In this document: positions 1 to 6,754 of the stretch, in pieces
Position numbering within the stretch: the first letter of the stretch is position 1
Layout of the letters: each line of letters starts with the position of its first letter
Position numbers and translations under genes: made by a program
Notes under the pieces: generated by a model
What the model was told of the DNA's origin: nothing
The model's input: the letters and a program-made list of their open reading frames with translations, nothing else
The model's database searches: none
Source: Spirochaetaceae bacterium
GTDB taxonomy: Bacteria > Spirochaetota > Spirochaetia > UBA9216
DNA: 18,541 bases
Direction: 5' to 3'
Assembly: GCA_028527945.1 (NCBI GenBank)
Contig: JAQQAK010000186.1
Location: 1-18,541 of the forward strand

Positions 1-323
1 TCTCCGCAGGCTGCTTCAATAGCTGTTTTAGCTGTAATAGCGGTAGGATTAGCAACTCCTGTTTTATAAGATATCTCAAAAAGATATTGCCAGTTATCAG
101 GGGTCTTTGCCGCAAGGGCTTCATTAAAACAGGCAGATTGAGCTACCGGATCAGAGAAAATCTCCAAGGCAGTGGTCTCATCCAAATTACTATAATCTGT
201 CAGGTAGATATCCGCTATTGCAATACTTTCTATTGAAGCGGAAACAGACGTTCGCAGGGCATCGGCAAGTTTTAAAGCTCTTCCGTCCAGCCCGGGATCT
301 TTGAAATATATTTCTATTCTCAT
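1..323 (-). CDS. purL: Phosphoribosylformylglycinamidine synthase (PurS-PurL type), N-terminal part, cut by window edge
   Basis: Purine biosynthesis: the family converts FGAR, glutamine and ATP to FGAM in the cytosol. Only about 107 N-terminal residues are visible. The protein begins MRIEIYFKDPGLDGRA, a PurS-like beta strand and helix. After LEIFSDPVAQSA a second PurS-like half begins with FEISYKTGVANPTAITAKTA, resembling the pattern of long PurL proteins that carry a PurS-like N-terminus (the GVTDNVGRTA-like stretch). The catalytic AIR-synthase domains lie outside the window, so the call depends on this N-domain only. The ATG at 323 has an AGGAT sequence about ten bases upstream, but the predicted promoter overlaps it, so that sequence may not be in the mRNA. 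A free-standing PurS-like protein is the main alternative, made unlikely by the continuing open frame. Confidence 0.65.
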   Translation of the reverse strand, partial: MRIEIYFKDPGLDGRALKLADALRTSVSASIESIAIADIYLTDYSNLDETTALEIFSDPVAQSACFNEALAAKTPDNWQYLFEISYKTGVANPTAITAKTAIEAACG

Positions 324-655
324 AATTGTTGGTTCATCCTATCTCAAAAATTCGTTCTTTTCAATGAAACGCCTCTTTTAAAACGCTGAAAATTTACTGA
401 AATGATTAGGCTGAGTTTTGCAATTTATTTATGGCAAGTTTTATATATTAACAAAAAAGTGATTATGGATATAAGCCCCACACATTTTCAGGCATTAAAT
501 TTTTGCTCATCACAAAAACACATGAAAACTATAATACAACCACAAAACAGCTTATCTTAAATATTAAAATTTGAAATAATATTCTCTAAAATGTAGGCTT
601 TATGTATGGATTAATATAAAGTTTTTATTTAAGCTGAGTCGGTGGTGGCTTTTTA
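324..655. other. Gene-free intergenic region between purL and the EIIA gene
   Basis: About 330 very AT-rich bases between divergent genes, with no convincing ORF. It carries the minus-strand purL promoter at its left end. On the plus strand a weak candidate is TTGCAA (418-423) with TATATA (442-447) at 18 bases spacing, which would give a leader of about 200 nt. A perfect TATAAT occurs at 530-535 without a good -35. I see no strong hairpin, riboswitch core or repeat. Confidence 0.5.
336..364 (-). promoter_or_regulatory. Predicted sigma70-type promoter for purL
   Basis: Reading the minus strand, TTGAAA (359-364) and TAGGAT (336-341) are separated by 17 bases. The -10 ends 12 bases before the purL ATG, so the predicted leader is only about six nucleotides. 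The -10 match is 4/6, so this is a plausible but unproven call. Confidence 0.4.
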
Positions 656-1120
656 ATGCAGTATTTTATCGAAGGATCTGTTGTTTGCAACATTGAAAGT
701 ACAGAGAAATATTCCGCTATCCATGAACTGCTTACAAAAGCGTCTGTTTTTCGCGGAATAAAAGATCTTTCTTACTTTGAAAATGTTGTAACAGAGAGAG
801 AAAAAAAACTTTCAACCGGACTTGGTCATGGAGTGGCGTTTGCGCACGGAAAAACTGACGCGGTTGATTCGCTTTATATTGCCCTTGGAGTATCCAAAAA
901 GGGAATTGAATACGAAGCGCTTGATAGTAAACCGGTTCATTTTTTATTTATTGTGGCAAATCCGGTAGATGGACATCTTGAATATCTAAAACTTATTTCA
1001 GGATTAAGCAGACTTCTTAGACATGACGACTTTCGAAGCAGAATAATAAATATGACACAAAGCACTGACATAGAAAAAGAGTTTCGGACGGCGCTTGAAG
1101 CAGTCAAGGCCAAATGTTAA
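656..1120 (+). CDS. Orphan PTS EIIA domain protein (PtsN/fructose-type EIIA)
   Basis: A 154-residue single-domain protein of the PTS EIIA type 2 fold (fructose/mannitol/nitrogen PTS). The phosphorylation site is His64 in TGLGHGVAFAHGKTDAV, matching the family pattern G-x-G-x-a-x-P/A-H-G-K. Later segments VHFLFIVANP and a leucine/arginine-rich helix around 108-122 also fit EIIA-Ntr proteins. EIIA-Ntr proteins normally accept phosphate from HPr-like NPr and act by protein-protein regulation rather than sugar uptake. No EIIB, EIIC, HPr or EI gene is near, so it is an orphan here and its partner is unknown. The ATG is preceded by a GGTGGTGG stretch about eight bases upstream rather than a clean AGGAGG. 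The gene is monocistronic, closed by a hairpin terminator. Confidence 0.85.
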   Translation: MQYFIEGSVVCNIESTEKYSAIHELLTKASVFRGIKDLSYFENVVTEREKKLSTGLGHGVAFAHGKTDAVDSLYIALGVSKKGIEYEALDSKPVHFLFIVANPVDGHLEYLKLISGLSRLLRHDDFRSRIINMTQSTDIEKEFRTALEAVKAKC

Positions 1121-1124
1121 TAAT

Positions 1125-1147
1125 AGCCCTAACGGGGCTTTTTTTTT
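1125..1147 (+). terminator. Intrinsic terminator of the EIIA gene
   Basis: Hairpin AGCCC (1125-1129) / GGGCT (1135-1139) with a short loop, followed by nine T residues (1139-1147), starting five bases after the stop codon. Confidence 0.8.
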
Positions 1148-1162
1148 GCCCTAATACCTAAC

Positions 1163-1189
1163 AAAAAAGCCCCTGATAAAATCAGAGGC
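1163..1189 (-). terminator. Intrinsic terminator of the DUF89-lysA unit
   Basis: On the minus strand GCCTCTGAT pairs with ATCAGGGGC (nine pairs including one G-U) around a three-base loop, followed by six T residues. It sits about 30 bases past the lysA stop, back to back with the EIIA terminator. Confidence 0.8.
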
Positions 1190-1219
1190 CTTCAGATAAA
1201 GCAATACTATTTGATAGCT

Positions 1220-2473
1220 CTATAATCCAGGATAATTCAGAGTCGCAAAATAATCAGCAACAGTTTCAGCCCTTCTTATTTCAACAACAGAACCATCTTC
1301 CTTTAAAAGAAGCTCAGCACTTCGCAGCTTTCCGTTATAATTGAAACCCATAGCATAACCGTGAGCCCCTGTATCATGGAGAACAAGAATGTCTCCGGGA
1401 ACAAGTTTAGGAAGCTCTCTGTCTATAGCAAATTTATCATTGTTTTCACATAATGAACCTGTGACATCAACCTTTCCTTCAACAGGAGCATTCTCTTTAC
1501 CCATTACAGTAATATGATGATACGCTCCATATAATGCAGGTCTCATAAGGTTGGCCATTGAGGCGTCCATTCCTATAAATGTTTTATATGTTTCTTTTTT
1601 ATGAAGAACCTTTGTTACAAGATAACCGTAGGGTCCCATAACCATTCGGCCGGATTCCATAACGATTTTAAGTTTATGAAGCCCTGCTTTCTCTATTTTC
1701 TCTTCATAGAGTTTCTTTATTCCCGCAGAAACCTTTTCAAGATCTACAGGTTCATCTTCAGGTTTGTAAGGAATACCAATACCGCCGCCAAGATTGATAA
1801 AATCAAATGTTATGCCCAGTTTATCTGTAAGCTCCACAACCAGATCAAGAAGGATCTCGGCAGTTTCTACAAAGTATTCCCAGTTTAGCTCATTTGAAGC
1901 AACCATTGTATGAAGTCCAAAATGTTTAACACCCTTTTCCTTCATTCTTTTATAACCCTCAAAGAGTTGCTCTCTGGTAAAACCATATTTTGCGTCTTCA
2001 GGTTTTCCGATAATAACATTTCCTTCTTTCAGCGGGCCAGGATTATATCTGAAACAAATTCCTTCCGGAATTCCGGCATTTTTTTCAAGGTAGTCAATGT
2101 GGCTAATATCATCAAGATTTATAATAACATTGAGATTTTTTGCCTTAACATACTCGTCCGCTGGGGTATCGTTGGATGAAAAAAAGATATCATCTCCTTC
2201 GAGCCCCACTGCATCTGAAAGCAAAAGTTCAGGAAGAGAAGAACAGTCAGCGCCCATTCCTTCATCTTTTAATATGTCCATTATATATGGGTTTGGACAT
2301 GCCTTTACAGCAAAGTAATTTTTGAATCCACCAGGAACCCAATCAAATAGTTTATAGAGTTTTTTTGCATTTTCTCTTATAGCCTTCTCATCATAAATAT
2401 GAAAAGGGGTTGGATATTTTTCAATTATTTCTTTTATTTGTTCTTCTGAAAAAGGTACTGTTTTTTCACTCAT
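1220..2473 (-). CDS. lysA: Diaminopimelate decarboxylase-like PLP enzyme (fold III)
   Basis: A 417-residue cytosolic PLP enzyme of the alanine-racemase fold, expected to decarboxylate meso-diaminopimelate to lysine. Lys57 in YFAVKACPNP is the Schiff-base lysine. GADCSSLPEL, the glycine-rich INLGGGIGIP phosphate-binding loop, ESGR and the cysteine motif SLCENNDKFA follow in family order, with HDTGAHGYAMGFNYNG near the C-terminus. The usual HIGSQ-type loop is replaced by GLHTMVASNE, so this belongs to a divergent branch; a related amino-acid or polyamine decarboxylase cannot be excluded. The start is firm: a perfect AGGAGG lies about eight bases upstream of the ATG. It follows the DUF89 gene by 42 bases and ends at a terminator. 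In spirochaetes that build peptidoglycan with ornithine, its role would be lysine supply. Confidence 0.85.
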   Translation of the reverse strand: MSEKTVPFSEEQIKEIIEKYPTPFHIYDEKAIRENAKKLYKLFDWVPGGFKNYFAVKACPNPYIMDILKDEGMGADCSSLPELLLSDAVGLEGDDIFFSSNDTPADEYVKAKNLNVIINLDDISHIDYLEKNAGIPEGICFRYNPGPLKEGNVIIGKPEDAKYGFTREQLFEGYKRMKEKGVKHFGLHTMVASNELNWEYFVETAEILLDLVVELTDKLGITFDFINLGGGIGIPYKPEDEPVDLEKVSAGIKKLYEEKIEKAGLHKLKIVMESGRMVMGPYGYLVTKVLHKKETYKTFIGMDASMANLMRPALYGAYHHITVMGKENAPVEGKVDVTGSLCENNDKFAIDRELPKLVPGDILVLHDTGAHGYAMGFNYNGKLRSAELLLKEDGSVVEIRRAETVADYFATLNYPGL

Positions 2474-2515
2474 ATTTTTTCCTCCTGTAAAAATTTGGCG
2501 CAGCCATGTTATAAA

Positions 2516-3436
2516 TTAAATAGCATCAGCTGATACAAGCTGTTTTATTTTTTTCAAAACAAGAGTTCCTTCCGGGCCTCCGGCATGTCTTGAGACCATA
2601 GGACATTTTATTCTAAAAAGGAACCATATAGATGAAATGTCTTCATCACAAAGAGATTCATAGTTACCCTGACCTTTTGATATAACCATATCAGCATTCA
2701 TAAGCTTTTTAATAAAATCTTCTGAACACTGATTCATAACTGTTCCGGCAGTCTGTGCACCGGAACTGATCACGTTAACAATTTCAGATAATCCAGTTTC
2801 AATAGCATCTTCTATAAGCACATCATTAAGAGCCGGGCCACCGCGTACTACAAAAGATATTTTCTTATCAGGGAATTCTGACAGAATTGTTTCTATGAAA
2901 ATCCTGTCAAAAACTATTTCTCCAGCGTTGTCTCCAAGATAGAGGATATTTTCTGCTGAAGCAAGCTCATTATAGAATTCATTAAACATAAAAAGTTCAG
3001 AATTTGCTATTTCTCCATTCTCAAGCTGAAGGAACAATGGTTGATTTAATATTTCGTCGAGGGCCTCTGAAAGATCAAGGTTTTCCTTTGCACCGAAGTC
3101 AATAAGATTTCCGGCTATTGCAAGACTAAGCGCTTCCGCAAAAGTATTAGAGGAGCTGCTTACTCTATTTTTCAGCATAGGATAATGCTTCATTGCTGCT
3201 TTATTACTTGCTCTTTTTATCTCATAGTATGGATCCGTAATACCTGACACATCTGCTATTTGTTTTGTAAAATAAGCAGCAGCTTCAGGTGGCGACATAT
3301 CTCTTAGAGTATCTGAAAGACGGCTTAACATTAGATAGAAATTATCAGAAAGCATTTCTTCCTCTATTCCGCAAAGACGACTTATTCTTAGATACTGCTT
3401 TAAAAGGCATATGGTGCAATCTGGTATGGTCTGCAT
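2516..3436 (-). CDS. DUF89/ARMT1-like metal-dependent damage-control phosphatase
   Basis: A 306-residue protein of the DUF89 family, whose members are metal-dependent phosphatases thought to remove damaged or surplus phosphometabolites. The N-terminus has the PDCTICLLKQ cysteine pair typical of the prokaryotic subfamily. The catalytic/metal region is LYLGDNAGE (Asp169, Asn170), followed by VVRGGPALNDV with Asn204 and the KGQGNYE motif from Lys254. Length is normal. It is the first gene of a unit with lysA, 42 bases upstream of it, so a housekeeping role near amino-acid or cofactor metabolism is possible, but no substrate can be read from sequence. No Shine-Dalgarno precedes the ATG. Instead a promoter -10 ends seven bases upstream, suggesting a leaderless mRNA. 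Confidence 0.85.
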   Translation of the reverse strand: MQTIPDCTICLLKQYLRISRLCGIEEEMLSDNFYLMLSRLSDTLRDMSPPEAAAYFTKQIADVSGITDPYYEIKRASNKAAMKHYPMLKNRVSSSSNTFAEALSLAIAGNLIDFGAKENLDLSEALDEILNQPLFLQLENGEIANSELFMFNEFYNELASAENILYLGDNAGEIVFDRIFIETILSEFPDKKISFVVRGGPALNDVLIEDAIETGLSEIVNVISSGAQTAGTVMNQCSEDFIKKLMNADMVISKGQGNYESLCDEDISSIWFLFRIKCPMVSRHAGGPEGTLVLKKIKQLVSADAI

Positions 3437-3443
3437 AATAGCT

Positions 3444-3472
3444 ATGTTAGCCTAGCAAAGATTTTTATTCAA
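3444..3472 (-). promoter_or_regulatory. Predicted promoter of DUF89-lysA, giving a leaderless start
   Basis: On the minus strand TTGAAT (3467-3472), 17 bases, TAACAT (3444-3449). Only seven bases separate the -10 from the ATG at 3436, so transcription would start at or next to the start codon. Confidence 0.5.
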
Positions 3473-3501
3473 TGGAACCATTTTCTTTGCCGGAAGGATT
3501 T

Positions 3502-3523
3502 CCCCCGCAGAATGCTGCGAGGG
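3502..3523 (-). terminator. Strong stem-loop after the sulfatase gene; no U-tract
   Basis: On the minus strand CCCTCGCAG and CTGCGGGGG form nine pairs (one G-U) around a CATT loop, 10 bases past the sulfatase stop. The sequence after it is A-rich, not T-rich, so if it terminates transcription it is non-canonical; it could instead protect the 3' end. The DUF89 promoter begins about 30 bases further on. Confidence 0.4.
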
Positions 3524-3533
3524 ATCGAGTCGT

Positions 3534-5063
3534 CTATTTTGCGTTCATCCAGTTCAGTTGCGGCCACCATTTTGGGCCAGTATTTTTCTGCGGGGAGCCC
3601 GGAGTGGATCGGCCATCAAGAACATACTTTGTTAAAAGCTCTGTTAACTCTTTAACCACTTCAGGATATTTCTCGCAAACATTAGTTGTCTCGCCTATAT
3701 CGCTTTCCATATCATAGAGCTGAATACCTGGCTCATTCTCAGAAGAAGCCTCCATAGGTTTGCCGATAAAACCACCACTGCCGGAACACATCTCAAGCTT
3801 CCAGCGCCCCTTTCTTATTCCGAAATTTCCAAAACCAGAGTGATGCACTGTGGCATCCCTAACCGGAAAATCGCCCCCCTTCCAAAGCGATAAGTTTGAA
3901 ATACTGTCCTCGCCTTCGGTATCAGCCATCGGGATGTTTATCATTTCAAAAAGTGTGGCCATTATATCCGTAAGACAAATGGTCTGATCACAGGTCTCTC
4001 CAGCCGAAATAACCTTCGGATACCGGACAATATAGGGTATACGATGTCCACCATCCCATATATCGCCCTTATATCCCCGATAGATATAATTTGATGAGTG
4101 GTTACATTCCGAAAAGCAATGCTCACTTCCGTTATCACTGCAAAAAATAAAAACTGTATCATCAGCGATACCACACTCTTCAAGCTGATTCATTATCCGC
4201 CCGACAATATCATCTATCATTATCACCATATCACCGTAGGGCCCCAAGTCGGATTGGCCTTCATATTCAGGTGTTGGAATACAAGGGACATGGGGCGCGT
4301 GAATTGGATAATAGATAAAGAACGGATCAGCTTCATTAGCATAGGCGTCTATGAGCTTTGAAACCCTATCTGCCGAATCAGGGACGACATGCATATGATC
4401 ATAGTTTTCTGCCGTATGCCCAGGAGGCCACCCACTCATATATGGAACATCTTTACCCTTTCCCATATTACGTGTCTTCATAAAGTCCGGTGTACCGGTT
4501 ATCGCAGACGGTCGTTCTGTTACCCTGTCATTCTCAAGAAAAACATAGGGCGGAATATCCAGAGAGCCCGGAGTTATATAGCTGTAATCAAAGCCGAAGG
4601 CCATTGGGCCGTTTGCCACCGGTTTTCCGTACTCCAGCATAAAGCTGTCTTTTCCACCCATTATTCCATCTTCAAGAATAGATTCATCTTCATCAAACAG
4701 TTCTACAGTCCCGGTGTTCTCCCAATCCTGTCCCAAATGCCATTTTCCGACAATCGCGGTATTATAACCGACAGACTTCAGCTTTGACGCTATTGTAGCG
4801 CGGCCGTCTTCTATAAGGTGTTCTTCATGCCCCATCAATACAACCTTTTTTAGTCTGGACCGCCAATTATATCTGCCTGTTAATAGTCCGTATCTTGAGG
4901 GTGTACAAAGAGATGAAGAGGCGTGAGCGTCATTGCACCTGAGGCCTTGAGAAGCAAGCCTGTCAAGATTTGGTGTATTTATTTTTGATTCACTATTGTA
5001 ACAGGAGAGATCTCCAATTCCAAGATCATCAGCCATCATTAGTATTATATTTGGTCTATTCAA
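3534..5063 (-). CDS. Type I sulfatase (formylglycine, Cys-type), probably cytosolic
   Basis: About 509 residues of the alkaline-phosphatase-superfamily sulfatase fold; hydrolyses a sulfate ester to alcohol and sulfate. The start is taken as TTG at 5063 (protein begins with NRPNIILMMADDLG), because AAGGAA lies eight bases upstream and this removes a 61-base overlap with the transporter. An ATG at 5147 is in frame but adds only unrelated residues. Numbering from the TTG: metal-binding Asp12-Asp13; the maturation motif Cys53-Thr-Pro-Ser-Arg57, where Cys53 becomes formylglycine; Lys107 and His109 in GKWHLG; His255 in PIHAPH; and the metal pair Asp310-Asn311 in CSDNGSE. There is no signal peptide, unusual for the family. 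It follows the transporter in one unit. The substrate is not readable, and no anSME maturase gene is in the window. Confidence 0.9.
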   Translation of the reverse strand: MNRPNIILMMADDLGIGDLSCYNSESKINTPNLDRLASQGLRCNDAHASSSLCTPSRYGLLTGRYNWRSRLKKVVLMGHEEHLIEDGRATIASKLKSVGYNTAIVGKWHLGQDWENTGTVELFDEDESILEDGIMGGKDSFMLEYGKPVANGPMAFGFDYSYITPGSLDIPPYVFLENDRVTERPSAITGTPDFMKTRNMGKGKDVPYMSGWPPGHTAENYDHMHVVPDSADRVSKLIDAYANEADPFFIYYPIHAPHVPCIPTPEYEGQSDLGPYGDMVIMIDDIVGRIMNQLEECGIADDTVFIFCSDNGSEHCFSECNHSSNYIYRGYKGDIWDGGHRIPYIVRYPKVISAGETCDQTICLTDIMATLFEMINIPMADTEGEDSISNLSLWKGGDFPVRDATVHHSGFGNFGIRKGRWKLEMCSGSGGFIGKPMEASSENEPGIQLYDMESDIGETTNVCEKYPEVVKELTELLTKYVLDGRSTPGSPQKNTGPKWWPQLNWMNAK

Positions 5064-5086
5064 GTATCTGTTCCTTTTCCAGCCTT

Positions 5087-6532
5087 TTAAAGCATTCCTG
5101 CCATTGGCGCAAATATATAAACCACTAATATGGCAAATATTGTCCACACAAATGAAATGATAATATTCGGAATAACAACATCCTTGACCTCAAGAAATCC
5201 CCCGGCATTACTGCACACAATGAGATACTGGGGTTGTACAGGCTGAAACTGAGACCATTGGCAGGTTATAATAAACATGAAAGCCAATACAGTCGGATTG
5301 AGCCCGGTCGCCGCGGCGAGAGCAATAGCTGTGGGAATCATCATAATGGTAGCTCCGCCTCCCGGAACAACAAAGGTAGCAATATGTCCTATAACTGTCA
5401 CCATTATAAGCATTCCAATCAAACTTCCACTGCCCAGCCATGAAGAGAATATCCCGGTAAGCCAATTCCCCAATCCGGTGTTAGCTATAGCCCCGGCAAA
5501 TCCGACAAAGAATCCTACCTGAAAAATCATTGCCCAGTTCAACTTTTTTGATGCCTCATCAAAATCAATCAAACCTATTTTGGGGAAGATCATTATGGTC
5601 ATGAAGATAAATGAAATAATCGGCACATTAACTTTCAACTGCTTTGAAAAAAAGAAACATAAGATCATTAGAACAATTATCACAAAGTATTTTATTTCAT
5701 CAAAAGAAACAGGCCCCATTTCTTCCAGCTTCTTGTCCGCGATTGCCGGATCATAATTTTCGACAGATTTATTCACCCTGAACCAACGGCTTATAACCAG
5801 CCAGCCGGGGATAACTAAAACCAACGCAACAGGAATACCAACAATGGCCCAGCTTCCATAACTGATAACAGCACCACCATCTGTAGCGGCCGAAAGCGCG
5901 CCAACGGATGCAGCATTCAAAACATTTGACGATATCAACGCCAAGCCTCCGGTTCCACCGGACCATGCCAGGCCAAGAAAAAGGGCCTTTCCAAGCTTGC
6001 TCTTGCCGGGTTCCTGATTAAGCTCTGTCAGGATACTTATAAGAACAGGGCAAAGAGCCAGCAGAGCGGGCAGATTCACTATCAAGGCTGAAATGATTGT
6101 TCCAAAGAGCATAACTGCCAGAACCAGAAGAGACGGCGTCCTGCCTATTGTTTTGATTGTCCAGTACGCTATACGGGCGCCAAGGTTTGTTTTTGACATT
6201 CCCATTGCGACAACGCTAAGACAAATCAGCATAAATAGAGGAGAGGTTGCCACCGCTATCAAAAATTGGCCGGTATTAAGTACCCCGGTAAGAATAATAA
6301 GCAAGGCAAAAACAAGGTTGGTAACCATTGTCGGAAGACAATTACTGATTAAAACAACTATTATCCAACCAAGAATAGCCAACGCCTTATGCCCCTCAGG
6401 ACTTAGATCTGCTATAGGAATTATACGAATAACTGCATAGACCACTACTGAAATGAGCAGCCAAATCATATTTTTTCTGCTTAACACATTATTTGAAACA
6501 CCTTTATCTTTGAGTGTATTTACCTCAGGCAT
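5087..6532 (-). CDS. DASS/SLC13-family anion transporter
   Basis: A 481-residue inner-membrane protein with roughly eleven or twelve hydrophobic segments and a short polar N-terminus. It resembles divalent anion:Na+ symporters and related ArsB/NhaD transporters in two-halved layout: an early NLPALLALCPVLISI segment, a LISSNVLNAASVGALS turn, a charged loop near residues 250-280, and a second half with GFFVGFAGAIANTGLGNW and VVPGGGATIMMIP. Family members carry sulfate, di- or tricarboxylates or organic sulfonates. The downstream sulfatase starts 23 bases after this gene ends, which suggests import of a sulfated compound or export of the sulfate released. A GGGGGAA sequence precedes the ATG. Base composition looks richer in G+C here than in the neighbouring LysR gene. 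Substrate is inference only. Confidence 0.8.
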   Translation of the reverse strand: MPEVNTLKDKGVSNNVLSRKNMIWLLISVVVYAVIRIIPIADLSPEGHKALAILGWIIVVLISNCLPTMVTNLVFALLIILTGVLNTGQFLIAVATSPLFMLICLSVVAMGMSKTNLGARIAYWTIKTIGRTPSLLVLAVMLFGTIISALIVNLPALLALCPVLISILTELNQEPGKSKLGKALFLGLAWSGGTGGLALISSNVLNAASVGALSAATDGGAVISYGSWAIVGIPVALVLVIPGWLVISRWFRVNKSVENYDPAIADKKLEEMGPVSFDEIKYFVIIVLMILCFFFSKQLKVNVPIISFIFMTIMIFPKIGLIDFDEASKKLNWAMIFQVGFFVGFAGAIANTGLGNWLTGIFSSWLGSGSLIGMLIMVTVIGHIATFVVPGGGATIMMIPTAIALAAATGLNPTVLAFMFIITCQWSQFQPVQPQYLIVCSNAGGFLEVKDVVIPNIIISFVWTIFAILVVYIFAPMAGML

Positions 6533-6667
6533 ACATGAATTCCCCCATTTTATCAGGTATTAGTTTGTTAACATTTCAGGTAACTTTTAGGCAAATAAAG
6601 CTCCAGAAATTACCTTCATTGTTTGAGAAATCGTTTAGTTAAAAGCGCCCTAACGTGTTACAGGCTA

Positions 6668-6695
6668 AGTATATCATTGGTTATATTATATTCAA
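6668..6695 (-). promoter_or_regulatory. Predicted promoter of the transporter-sulfatase unit
   Basis: On the minus strand TTGAAT (6690-6695), 16 bases, TATACT (6668-6673). This predicts a leader of about 130 nt before the transporter ATG. Within that leader lie an inverted GTTA-N10-TAAC (6567-6584) and two TCAGGTA copies (6553-6559, 6576-6582), possible regulator sites but short enough to be chance. Confidence 0.4.
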
Positions 6696-6754
6696 AATTG
6701 CTTATAGCTATGCATTCATTCGCTCAGGGAATATCAGCATTACACAAAAAATGT

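Noticed and set aside
3472..3717. A plus-strand frame covering the sulfatase 3' end and the stem-loop
   Set aside because: It is antisense to sulfatase residues and crosses the stem-loop; no SD or domain supports it.
4389..4787. A 132-codon plus-strand frame inside the sulfatase gene
   Set aside because: It lies wholly antisense to catalytic sulfatase sequence and has low-complexity, unpatterned residues.
6093..6440. A 115-codon plus-strand frame antisense to the transporter
   Set aside because: It mirrors hydrophobic transporter codons; there is no SD or recognisable domain.
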